Source of the DNA: Desulfobacteraceae bacterium
GTDB taxonomy: Bacteria > Desulfobacterota > Desulfobacteria > Desulfobacterales > UBA2174
Assembly (NCBI GenBank): GCA_028700185.1
Contig: JAQVTF010000005.1
Span: forward strand, 1 to 54,401
Direction of reading: 5' to 3'
Length of the DNA: 54,401 nt
Positions 26,950-33,546 of this stretch are shown here, one piece after another; position 1 is the stretch's first letter; every line of letters begins with the position of its first letter. The notes under the pieces were generated by a model. That model was not told the origin of the DNA and did not search any database. It was given only the letters and a program-made list of their open reading frames with translations. The position numbers and the translations under genes were made by a program.

Positions 26950-27147
26950 TTAGCCGTTGGGCAGAAGGCGCCGCACGGCTTTCATGTTGGTGCCATCCAC
27001 GATCTGACCCTTGCGCAGACGGCGCTTGCGCTTGGCGGACTTGGTGGTCAGAATATGACTATGGTAGCTCTTGTTGTAAGCATACAGGCCTGTTCCGGTG
27101 CGCTTGAAGCGTTTCGCCGCGGCGCGGTTGGTCTTGATTTTCGGCAT
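26950..27147 (-). CDS. rpmI: 50S ribosomal protein L35
   Basis: A 65-residue L35 starting at MPKIKTNRAAAKRFKRTGTG behind AAGGAGTT; the ORF track adds 14 residues of leader. It is basic and of normal length, and lies between infC and rplT. The preceding gap holds overlapping inverted repeats that could be the L20-responsive operator. Confidence 0.96.
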   Translation of the reverse strand: MPKIKTNRAAAKRFKRTGTGLYAYNKSYHSHILTTKSAKRKRRLRKGQIVDGTNMKAVRRLLPNG

Positions 27148-27203
27148 GATGGGCAACTCCTTGTCGTGGGTAGCGACAATCGTCGTCAAAGTAGAAAATG
27201 AAG

Positions 27204-27251
27204 ATGGCGTGAGCGCCGCGGTGGGCGTATCACGCCATGGTTAAAACCATG
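27204..27251 (-). promoter_or_regulatory. Overlapping inverted repeats in the infC-rpmI gap (candidate L20 operator)
   Basis: ATGGCGTGA (27204-27212) pairs perfectly with TCACGCCAT (27230-27238). The right arm overlaps CATGGTT (27236-27242), which pairs with AACCATG (27245-27251). The two stems cannot form fully at once. This is where L20 acts on the E. coli operon. No U-tract follows, so translational rather than terminator-type control is suggested. Confidence 0.5.
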
Positions 27252-27285
27252 TATTGGCCGTCCGGTCGCCTCCCTCCGGCGGATC

Positions 27286-27828
27286 TCAATGCGGCCGTGG
27301 TGCGAGGATCATCATCATGGTTCGCCCCTCGAATTTCGGCATCTGTTCCACCACTGCCTCCTCACCGATGGTCTCGGTGATCCGCTTCAGTAGCTCTCGT
27401 CCCTGGTTGGCCATGGTGATTTCCCGACCGCGAAACATCACCGTCACCTTGACCTTGTCCTTCTTGGCCAGAAATTTTCGGATATGGCCAATCTTGGTTT
27501 CGAGATCGTGATCGCCGGTTTTTGGACGAACCTTGATTTCCTTGACCTGGACAGTGCTTTGCTTCTTCTTGGCTTCCTGCTTTTTCTTGGTCTGTTCGTA
27601 CTTGAACCGACCATAGTCCATGATCTTGCAAACCGGCGGATTGGCGTTGGGCGAAATCTCCACCAGGTCCAAGCCATGTTCGGCAGCCGTTGCCAGGGCC
27701 CTGGCAAGTGATACAACACCGATCTGCCCTCCTTCGGCGTCGATGAGACGAACTTCCTTGGCCCTGATGTTTCGATTGATCCGGGTCTGGTCCGCACGCG
27801 TTGGAATGACGTGTCTCAAAAGAGCTAT
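27286..27828 (-). CDS. infC: Translation initiation factor IF-3, with probable AUA start codon
   Basis: IF-3 sequence is clear: TRINRNIRAKEVRLIDAEGGQIGVV, DLVEISPNANPPVCKIMDYGRFKYEQTKK, VKEIKVRPKTGDHDLETKIGHIRKFL and a C-terminal PKFEGRTMMMILAPR. It keeps subunits apart and proofreads the start codon. There is no suitable ATG or GTG near the expected N-terminus. A strong CAGGAGGTG sits 5-7 bases before an in-frame ATA, giving exactly 180 residues, the family length. infC genes are known to use poor starts (AUU in E. coli, AUC in Myxococcus) so that IF-3 represses itself; AUA fits that logic. A TTG 9 bases later is the main alternative. Confidence 0.9.
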   Translation of the reverse strand: MALLRHVIPTRADQTRINRNIRAKEVRLIDAEGGQIGVVSLARALATAAEHGLDLVEISPNANPPVCKIMDYGRFKYEQTKKKQEAKKKQSTVQVKEIKVRPKTGDHDLETKIGHIRKFLAKKDKVKVTVMFRGREITMANQGRELLKRITETIGEEAVVEQMPKFEGRTMMMILAPRPH

Positions 27829-27865
27829 ACCGGCACCTCCTGGTGTTGAAACGATTAGCTTTGAC

Positions 27866-27884
27866 GGTTGCCGGTGCGGCAACC
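27866..27884 (-). promoter_or_regulatory. Perfect 8-bp stem-loop in infC leader
   Basis: GGTTGCCG and CGGCAACC form a perfect stem with a three-base loop about 37 bases upstream of the proposed infC start, without a U-tract. AT-rich sequence (TATATT) lies just upstream in the transcript direction and may belong to the promoter, but no well-spaced -35 is present. Confidence 0.45.
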
Positions 27885-28032
27885 CTATAAATGCCCAGTC
27901 CAATATACGATCGGATCGGCAAATGCAACCAAAAAAAGTGTTTTGGGCCGGCGATGCCCCCAATGGATTGCCCGTGCCCCGGACGACGCATCACACCGCC
28001 ACGGCTCGACGAAGAACCCGGGATAACCGATT

Positions 28033-28557
28033 TCAGGCCTGTTGGCCTTCCCGGGGCCTTCGGGTCAGGGTGTAGCGGGCCAGCAGGCTGTCCTGCCAGT
28101 AGGTTGCGGCGGGGTTGGCGAAAAACGTCTGAAACAACGCCAGGGCCTCCTCCCGACGCACCCCGGCCTTGATCCGTGGGCGGCGGGTGGCGTACAGCGG
28201 TCCGAGTCGTTCCAGCAGGCAGCCGGTCCCTCCGCCCATGGCGTCCTCGTAGGCATAGACGATGCTTCCGATCCCGGCGAGCAGAATTGCCCCGTAGCAC
28301 ATGAGGCAGGGTTCCAGGGTGACGGCCAGGGTCAGATGTTTCCCCTCGGGGGGCGGCGAGATCTCCTCCAGCCGCTGCAGGGCGTTCATCTCGGCATGGG
28401 CCAGTTCGCTGGGTCGGGGGCCGACGCTGTTACGGCGACCGGCGCGGACCAGGATTCCAGATTGGTCGGCAATGACGCAGCCGACGGGAAATTCGCCACG
28501 GGCCAGAGCGCTGCGGGCCTCGTCGAGGGCCGCTTGCATCAGTTCATCATCGGTCAT
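28033..28557 (-). CDS. Nucleoside/cytidine-type deaminase, TadA-like
   Basis: A 174-residue zinc deaminase. HAEMNALQ supplies the first zinc ligand and catalytic glutamate, and TLEPCLMCYGAI supplies the two cysteines (PCxxC). The fold resembles TadA, which converts adenosine 34 of tRNA-Arg to inosine. However, the C-terminal half (GCLLERLGPLYATRRPRIKAGV) departs from typical TadA, so a guanine- or other nucleobase deaminase role is possible. Its ATG overlaps the stop of the upstream HsdR_N gene (ATGA). Confidence 0.75.
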   Translation of the reverse strand: MTDDELMQAALDEARSALARGEFPVGCVIADQSGILVRAGRRNSVGPRPSELAHAEMNALQRLEEISPPPEGKHLTLAVTLEPCLMCYGAILLAGIGSIVYAYEDAMGGGTGCLLERLGPLYATRRPRIKAGVRREEALALFQTFFANPAATYWQDSLLARYTLTRRPREGQQA

Positions 28558-29120
28558 TTTTTAGCTGCCGTCGAGATCGTGTCAAGATGAGCGTCCAGGG
28601 CGCAACTGCCGTCGATTTCAAAGGCGTACACGATCCGTGCGGCCATCTCGGCCTGGCGGGGGTTCACCACCGCCATCGGCGTGGCCGCCAGGCGGCCTTC
28701 GAGGGCTTCACGGGTCAAGATGGCCTCCAGCCCGCTGCCGATGAGTTGTCCCCGGCTGCTCTCCAGCACATCGGCCTCCCGGCCGTTGGTCACCACCACC
28801 ACCGGTACAATGCGGGGGCCCAGGAGGCGGGCCAGCGCCAGCGCCGGGCGATGACGGGTGACGATGGAACCGGGACCGTAGCGGATCATCATCGCCGGCA
28901 CCCCTTCGAGGGAAACCAAAAAATCCAACGGCACCTCGGCGTGTTTTTCTCCGGCGGCGATCGGTACCTGCAGGCGGCATCGGATCTGCTGCCGGGAAAA
29001 ACCGCATTCCGTGAGCAGGCGCCGGGCGATCTGCTGGCGCAGGCGCTCGTCCTCGGTATCGGCCAGCGATTCGCCGGAAATCAGATCGGTCAACTGGCCA
29101 TAGACAACGGGTTGAGCCAT
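28554..29120 (-). CDS. HsdR_N (type I restriction enzyme R N-terminal) domain protein
   Basis: A 188-residue protein, starting at MAQPVVYGQLTDL behind GGGGGAAA. DERLRQQIARRLLTECGFSRQQIRCRLQVPI, VPLDFLVSLEGVPAMMIRYGPGS and VVVVTNGREADVLESSRG match the PD-(D/E)xK-like HsdR_N domain that occurs alone in many deltaproteobacteria. No HsdM, HsdS or helicase part is nearby, so this is not a restriction system. Function is unknown. It is coupled to the TadA-like gene by a 4-base overlap. Confidence 0.7.
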   Translation of the reverse strand: MAQPVVYGQLTDLISGESLADTEDERLRQQIARRLLTECGFSRQQIRCRLQVPIAAGEKHAEVPLDFLVSLEGVPAMMIRYGPGSIVTRHRPALALARLLGPRIVPVVVVTNGREADVLESSRGQLIGSGLEAILTREALEGRLAATPMAVVNPRQAEMAARIVYAFEIDGSCALDAHLDTISTAAKK

Positions 29121-29170
29121 GGCGTTTTCCCCCGGTTTCCTCCCCTGTGCCCAGGAGAGCATTTTGGTTC

Positions 29171-29199
29171 ATTCTGGCGCATCGATGGCCGGATGTAAA
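29171..29199 (-). promoter_or_regulatory. Candidate promoter of the HsdR_N/deaminase pair
   Basis: TTTACA, 17 bases, CAGAAT on the minus strand, about 50 bases upstream of the ATG. Matches are 5 of 6 and 4 of 6. Confidence 0.45.
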
Positions 29200-29290
29200 G
29201 CCTGCCGAATGGCACCGTTTTGCGCCGATCTTCCCAACCGCGGATGGCTCACCGACGTTGGGCATGAGACGGGAAAATTCAAGTGTCAAG

Positions 29291-29320
29291 TGAGCTAAAG
29301 TGAGCTAAGGTGAGCTAAAG
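29291..29320. repeat. Tandem 10-bp repeat, three copies
   Basis: TGAGCTAAAG, TGAGCTAAGG, TGAGCTAAAG in tandem, flanked by partial units. The region between the two divergent genes (29121-29643) holds no other gene. Confidence 0.9.
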
Positions 29321-29330
29321 TGAAGGAATC

Positions 29331-29352
29331 CCGGCAGTTTTATAAAAGCCGG
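29331..29352. repeat. Interrupted palindrome between two repeat blocks
   Basis: CCGGC and GCCGG flank the self-complementary TTTTATAAAA, giving a 22-bp near-palindrome centred between the tandem repeats on either side. Confidence 0.7.
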
Positions 29353-29370
29353 AGCAAAGCGACGCCACCA

Positions 29371-29418
29371 CTTTAGTCACTTTAGTCACTCGTAATTTTA
29401 GTCACTCCGTTAGTCACT
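29371..29418. repeat. Second repeat block, four copies of TTAGTCACT
   Basis: Copies of TTAGTCAC(T) at 29373, 29382, 29398 and 29410. The unit is nearly the reverse complement of the left block (AGTGACTAAAG versus AGTGAGCTAAAG), so the two blocks could pair as a bulged cruciform or RNA stem. Confidence 0.85.
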
Positions 29419-29546
29419 CAGAAAAGCGTCAGCGACGAGGGATCTGCAGTTGAGAACACAGACGGGAGCATGGTCTAAACCGGAAAAAACCCTCCAAGGG
29501 ATCATCGCCAAACTTTGACGGGACCCTGGGGGCCCGGTGTCAAGGC

Positions 29547-29576
29547 TTGACAATCAAAAGCCCGATCTCCTATGAA
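29547..29576 (+). promoter_or_regulatory. Sigma70 promoter of the acyl-CoA dehydrogenase
   Basis: TTGACA, 18 bases, TATGAA, giving a start about 60 bases upstream of the ATG at 29644. Confidence 0.6.
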
Positions 29577-29643
29577 GCGGGGCGACCCTTTTCAGAATGC
29601 GCCCTAAAGCGCCCACCGTTGTCCACAAGCGAAGGAGACCATC

Positions 29644-31494
29644 ATGGCCCAGCTGATTGCCGACCGCCGGGATATCGATTTCGTCCTCTACGAGCAGTTT
29701 GACGTCGAGTCCCTCCTTGATTGCGACCGTTACCGGGATCTGAACCGGAAAGCCTGCGACATGGTCATCGACGCGGCCCGGGACTTCGGCATCAAGGAGA
29801 TCCTGCCCACCTATGCCGCCGGCGACCGGGAAGGGGTCCGCTTCGAGGCCGGCCAGGTGACGGTGCCCGAATGCTTCCGGCGTCCCCACCGGCTTTTCGT
29901 GGAAAACGAGTGGATTGCCATGACCGAGGACCCGGAGCTCGGCGGGCAGGGGCTTCCCCACGTCATCGCCAAGGCGGCCAACGAGTACCTCGTGGGGGCC
30001 AATTTCGCCTTTACCGCCTATGCCACCCTCGGCCACGGTGCCGGCAAGATGGTCGAACGCTTCGGCACCGCCGAGCAAAAGGCCCTGTTTCTCAAGAAAC
30101 TGTACACCGGCCAATGGGGCGGTTCGATGCTGCTCACCGAACCGGAGGCGGGTAGCGATGTGGGGGCCCTGACCACCACGGCCCGACCCAACCCCGACGG
30201 CACCTACAGCATCAGCGGCAACAAAATTTTCATCACCAACGGTGAACAGAACCTGACGGAGAACATTATTCACCCGGTTCTGGCGCGCATTGAAGGGGCG
30301 CCGGCGGGCACCCGGGGGATTTCCATTTTCCTAGTGCCCAAGTACTGGGTGGAGCCCGATGGCCGCATGACCGACTTCAACGATGTGGTGTGCACCGGCA
30401 TCGAGGAAAAGATGGGGCTCCACGGCAGCCCCACGTGCAGCCTCACCCTGGGCGGCAGTGGAAAATGCCGGGGCTGGCTCCTGGGAGAGCCCAACCAGGG
30501 GATGCGCATCATGTTCCACATGATGAACGAGGCGCGCCTCGATGTGGGGTTCCAGGGGTTTTCCCACGCGACGGCGGCCTATCTCTACGCCCTGGATTAT
30601 GCCCGCCAGCGGCGCCAGGGCCGCGACCTCACCGCCGGAAAGGATGCCACCGCCCCCAGCGTGCCCATCATCGTCCACCCGGACGTGCGCCGGTTGCTGA
30701 TGTGGATGAAGGCCCACGTGGACGGTATGCGCAGCTTCCTCTACTACGTGGCCCTGGCCTTCGACCGTAAGGAGACGGCCGCCGATGCCGCCCAGGCCAC
30801 CTACTGGCAGGATCTCATCGACCTGTTGATTCCGGTGATCAAGAGCTACTGTTCCGACCGGGGGTTCGAGGTCTGTACCCAGGCGATGCAGGTCTACGGC
30901 GGCTACGGCTACACCCGCGAATACCCGGTGGAGCAGCTCGCCCGGGACTGCAAAATCACCAGCATCTATGAGGGCACCAACGGCATCCAGGCCATGGATC
31001 TGCTCGGTCGCAAGCTGGCGCTGCGAAAGGGTGGGGTTTTCATGGATTTTCTGGCCGCAGTGCGGCAGACCGTGGGCGAGGCCGAAGCCGTTGCGGCGTT
31101 GGCCGATCTGTGCCCGGGGGTTTTGGCGACCGCCGACCAACTGGAAAAGGCCGCCTTGGCCCTGGCCCGGGAAGCCGGAGGGGCGCGGGTCAAGGTGGCC
31201 TTTGCCCATGCCATGCCCTTTCTGGATGCCATGGGTGACCTGATCATGGCGTGGATGCTCCTGTGGCGTGCCAAGGTGGCCGCACCGCGCCTGGATGCCC
31301 TCTGCGCCAAGGCTTCCCATGGCGCCGAATTCATCGCCGGCAACCGTCAGGCGGCCTTTTACGACGGCCAGATCCAGACGGCCCGTTTCTACATTCGTTC
31401 CCTGTTGCCGTTGACCCGGGGCCGGATCGAGGCCATCGTCAACGGCGAGGGCGCCGCGGTGGAGATCAACGAAAAGGGGTTCGGCGGACTGTGA
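29644..31494 (+). CDS. Acyl-CoA dehydrogenase, long (FadE/DmdC-like) type
   Basis: A 616-residue acyl-CoA dehydrogenase with an AAGGAG ribosome binding site. The N-terminal helical domain is followed by the FAD/substrate core: SMLLTEPEAGSDVGALTTTA (flavin-binding signature), GNKIFITNGEQN and EKMGLHGSPTCSLTLGG. The C-terminal GGYGYTREYPVEQLARDCKITSIYEGTNGIQAMDLLGRK matches the second family signature, where the catalytic Glu lies. An extra C-terminal helical domain (about 150 residues) places it with the 600-residue class that includes DmdC and broad-range acyl-CoA dehydrogenases. It oxidises acyl-CoA to enoyl-CoA; chain length cannot be told. A thiolase follows in the same direction, making a beta-oxidation pair. 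Confidence 0.93.
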   Translation: MAQLIADRRDIDFVLYEQFDVESLLDCDRYRDLNRKACDMVIDAARDFGIKEILPTYAAGDREGVRFEAGQVTVPECFRRPHRLFVENEWIAMTEDPELGGQGLPHVIAKAANEYLVGANFAFTAYATLGHGAGKMVERFGTAEQKALFLKKLYTGQWGGSMLLTEPEAGSDVGALTTTARPNPDGTYSISGNKIFITNGEQNLTENIIHPVLARIEGAPAGTRGISIFLVPKYWVEPDGRMTDFNDVVCTGIEEKMGLHGSPTCSLTLGGSGKCRGWLLGEPNQGMRIMFHMMNEARLDVGFQGFSHATAAYLYALDYARQRRQGRDLTAGKDATAPSVPIIVHPDVRRLLMWMKAHVDGMRSFLYYVALAFDRKETAADAAQATYWQDLIDLLIPVIKSYCSDRGFEVCTQAMQVYGGYGYTREYPVEQLARDCKITSIYEGTNGIQAMDLLGRKLALRKGGVFMDFLAAVRQTVGEAEAVAALADLCPGVLATADQLEKAALALAREAGGARVKVAFAHAMPFLDAMGDLIMAWMLLWRAKVAAPRLDALCAKASHGAEFIAGNRQAAFYDGQIQTARFYIRSLLPLTRGRIEAIVNGEGAAVEINEKGFGGL

Positions 31495-31607
31495 GACAAG
31501 TGGGGCCAATGGATCAATGCCAGCCCGTGGCCCGACGGACCGCCGGTGACCGGCATCTGATTTTGATCTCGATTTTTTAACCTGAAACTGGAAAGGATAT
31601 TTTTCTC

Positions 31608-32858
31608 ATGCGAGACGTTGTGATTGTTTCGGCCTGCCGTACCGCCATCGGCGCTTTCGGCGGGACCCTGCGCGACAGCCACGCGGCCCGGATTGCCGCC
31701 GTGGTGATGAAAGCCGCCATCGAAAGAGCCGGCATCGAGGCCGCCCGCATCGACGATGTGCGATTCGGTCTCTGCCTGGAGCCATCGGACACCCTGAACA
31801 CGGCCCGGGTAGCGGCGCTGATGGCCGGTATCCCGGACTCGATCCCCGCGGTGACCATCAACCGGGTGTGCATTTCGGGCATGGAATCCGTGCTCAGCGG
31901 CATGGCGATGATCCAGGCCGGCATGGCCGACATCATCCTCGCCGGAGGGGTGGAGCACATGTCCGGGGTGGCCTACGAGGTGCCGGCGGCCCGCTGGGGA
32001 TGCCGGTTGCAGGACCAGACCTTCGTCGATGCCCTCATCCGGGGGCTGCACTGCGGGTCTTATCTGATCCCTCATCCGGAAGACGGGCCGGTGGATGCCA
32101 GCCAGCCGCCGCTGAGTTTTTTTGTCGGCAAACCTTACATCATGGGGCATACGGCCGAATTTATCGCTCAGCACATGGGCATCACCCGCCAGGAGATGGA
32201 CGAGGTCGCCCTGCGCAGTCACCACAACGTGGAGCGCGCCACCCGGGAAGGCGATTTCGCAGAGGAAATCGTGCCAGTGGAAGTGCCCCAGCGCAAAAAG
32301 CCGCCGGTTATTTTTGAACGGGACGAGCATTTTCGCCCCGGCCTGACGATGGCGCAGTTGGCCAAACTCCCCCCGGCCTTTGTTCCCAAAATCGGTACGG
32401 TGACCGCCGGGAACTCCAGCGGGATCAACGACGGGGCCGCCGCCATGGTGATCATGGGCGCCGATACGGCCCGGGAGATGGGCATTGCCCCTCTGGCGCG
32501 GATTCGGGCGGTGGGCCGTGGCGCCTGTCATCCCTCGGTGATGGGCCTGTCGCCGGTGCCGGCCGTTCAGGATTTGATCCGCCGCAGCGGTATGGCCATC
32601 GCCGACTTCGAACTGATGGAGGTCAACGAGGCCTTCGCCTCCCAGTACATCGGCTGCGAGCGGGAGCTGGGGCTCAATCGGGAGATCGTCAACGTCAACG
32701 GTTCGGGGATCGGCATCGGCCACCCGGTGGGCGCTACCGGGGCACGGATCATGGTGTCGTTGATCTACGCCATGCGCAAGCGGGGCAATACCCTCGGGCT
32801 GGCGACCCTCTGCGGAGGCGGGGGGGTGTCGATGGCCTGCGCCCTGGAATTGGCGTAA
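31608..32858 (+). CDS. Thiolase family protein (acetyl-CoA C-acyltransferase)
   Basis: A 416-residue thiolase. The nucleophilic cysteine is in INRVCISGMES. NEAFASQ, GHPVGATGARI and CGGGGVSMA are the remaining active-site blocks (oxyanion histidine and second cysteine). It cleaves 3-ketoacyl-CoA to acetyl-CoA and a shortened acyl-CoA, or condenses two acetyl-CoA. With the upstream acyl-CoA dehydrogenase it suggests fatty acid or related acid degradation. The gap to the dehydrogenase is 113 bases. A hairpin with a T-run follows the stop. Confidence 0.93.
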   Translation: MRDVVIVSACRTAIGAFGGTLRDSHAARIAAVVMKAAIERAGIEAARIDDVRFGLCLEPSDTLNTARVAALMAGIPDSIPAVTINRVCISGMESVLSGMAMIQAGMADIILAGGVEHMSGVAYEVPAARWGCRLQDQTFVDALIRGLHCGSYLIPHPEDGPVDASQPPLSFFVGKPYIMGHTAEFIAQHMGITRQEMDEVALRSHHNVERATREGDFAEEIVPVEVPQRKKPPVIFERDEHFRPGLTMAQLAKLPPAFVPKIGTVTAGNSSGINDGAAAMVIMGADTAREMGIAPLARIRAVGRGACHPSVMGLSPVPAVQDLIRRSGMAIADFELMEVNEAFASQYIGCERELGLNREIVNVNGSGIGIGHPVGATGARIMVSLIYAMRKRGNTLGLATLCGGGGVSMACALELA

Positions 32859-32887
32859 AGCCGTTTTAACAACGGAGGCGATTTTGG

Positions 32888-32920
32888 ACCGGCGTCGGTG
32901 GTTTTTTTGCCGGCGCCGGT
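32888..32920 (+). terminator. Terminator-like hairpin after thiolase
   Basis: ACCGGCGTCGG pairs with CCGGCGCCGGT (11 bp, one G-U). The loop contains a run of seven T. A smaller alternative stem, ACCG-GCGT-CGGT, is followed directly by GG and seven T, which would be a short intrinsic terminator. Confidence 0.5.
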
Positions 32921-32947
32921 TCCGTTATGTTCGCCGGCAGGCTTTTC

Positions 32948-32976
32948 TTGACCTGTGCTCCGGATTTATTTATAGA
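32948..32976 (+). promoter_or_regulatory. Sigma70 promoter of the CGGC/M23 pair
   Basis: TTGACC, 17 bases, TATAGA. This is a good match in an otherwise AT-rich stretch, with a leader of about 115 bases. Confidence 0.65.
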
Positions 32977-33099
32977 ACACGGGCAGTTATTTGTCACCGA
33001 GACGGATAGAAGCCGTGATACAAGGAAATTGTGCGTCCGCAAGGCGCAGCCGCCAAGCGGCCGGAGTCCCCTAACACGCCCGAATCGAAAGGATCCACC

Positions 33100-33546
33100 A
33101 TGACCGCCAAGACCAAGATCGGGATCATCATCTGCGACCGGTACCGGCGTTGCGCCGGGGGCAAGTGCCTGCGCTCAATGCGCAACAAGGAAGGCGCTTT
33201 CAGCATTTACACCGATACTGAGCCGGAGCTGGTGGGGTATACCACCTGTGACGGCTGCCCGGGGGGCAACATCGAGTACGCCGGGCAGGAAATGGTCAAG
33301 AACGGTGCCCAGGTCATCCACCTGGCCACCGGCCTGGTGGTGGGATATCCGCCCTGCCCGTACATCGAAACCTTCAAGGCCTTCCTGGAAAAACGCTTCG
33401 GGGTCAAAGTGGTGGTGGGGACCCATCCCATTCCGACCCATTATCTCGAGATGCACACCCACCTGGGAACCTGGGACGCGCCGCAGTGGAAGCCGCTGAT
33501 TGCGCCCACCATGGCCGATGAGGCCACCCGGGCCAGTTATGTCTGA
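33100..33546 (+). CDS. CGGC domain-containing protein
   Basis: A 148-residue protein starting at MTAKTKIGIIICDRY. Cysteine clusters CDRYRRCAGGKCLRS, TTCDGCPGGN and YPPCPYIETF are the hallmark of the CGGC domain family, found mostly in anaerobes and methanogens. Conserved His residues (GTHPIPTHYLEMHTH) could complete a metal site. Function is unknown; metal or Fe-S binding is inferred from the cysteines. The 3' end overlaps the next gene by 8 bases. Confidence 0.75.
   Translation: MTAKTKIGIIICDRYRRCAGGKCLRSMRNKEGAFSIYTDTEPELVGYTTCDGCPGGNIEYAGQEMVKNGAQVIHLATGLVVGYPPCPYIETFKAFLEKRFGVKVVVGTHPIPTHYLEMHTHLGTWDAPQWKPLIAPTMADEATRASYV

Noticed and set aside
28554-29120. Type I restriction-modification system
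   Set aside because: Only the short HsdR_N domain is present; there is no helicase, methyltransferase or specificity gene nearby.
29291-29418. CRISPR array
   Set aside because: Repeat units are only about 10 bases, in tandem without unique spacers, and there are no cas genes.
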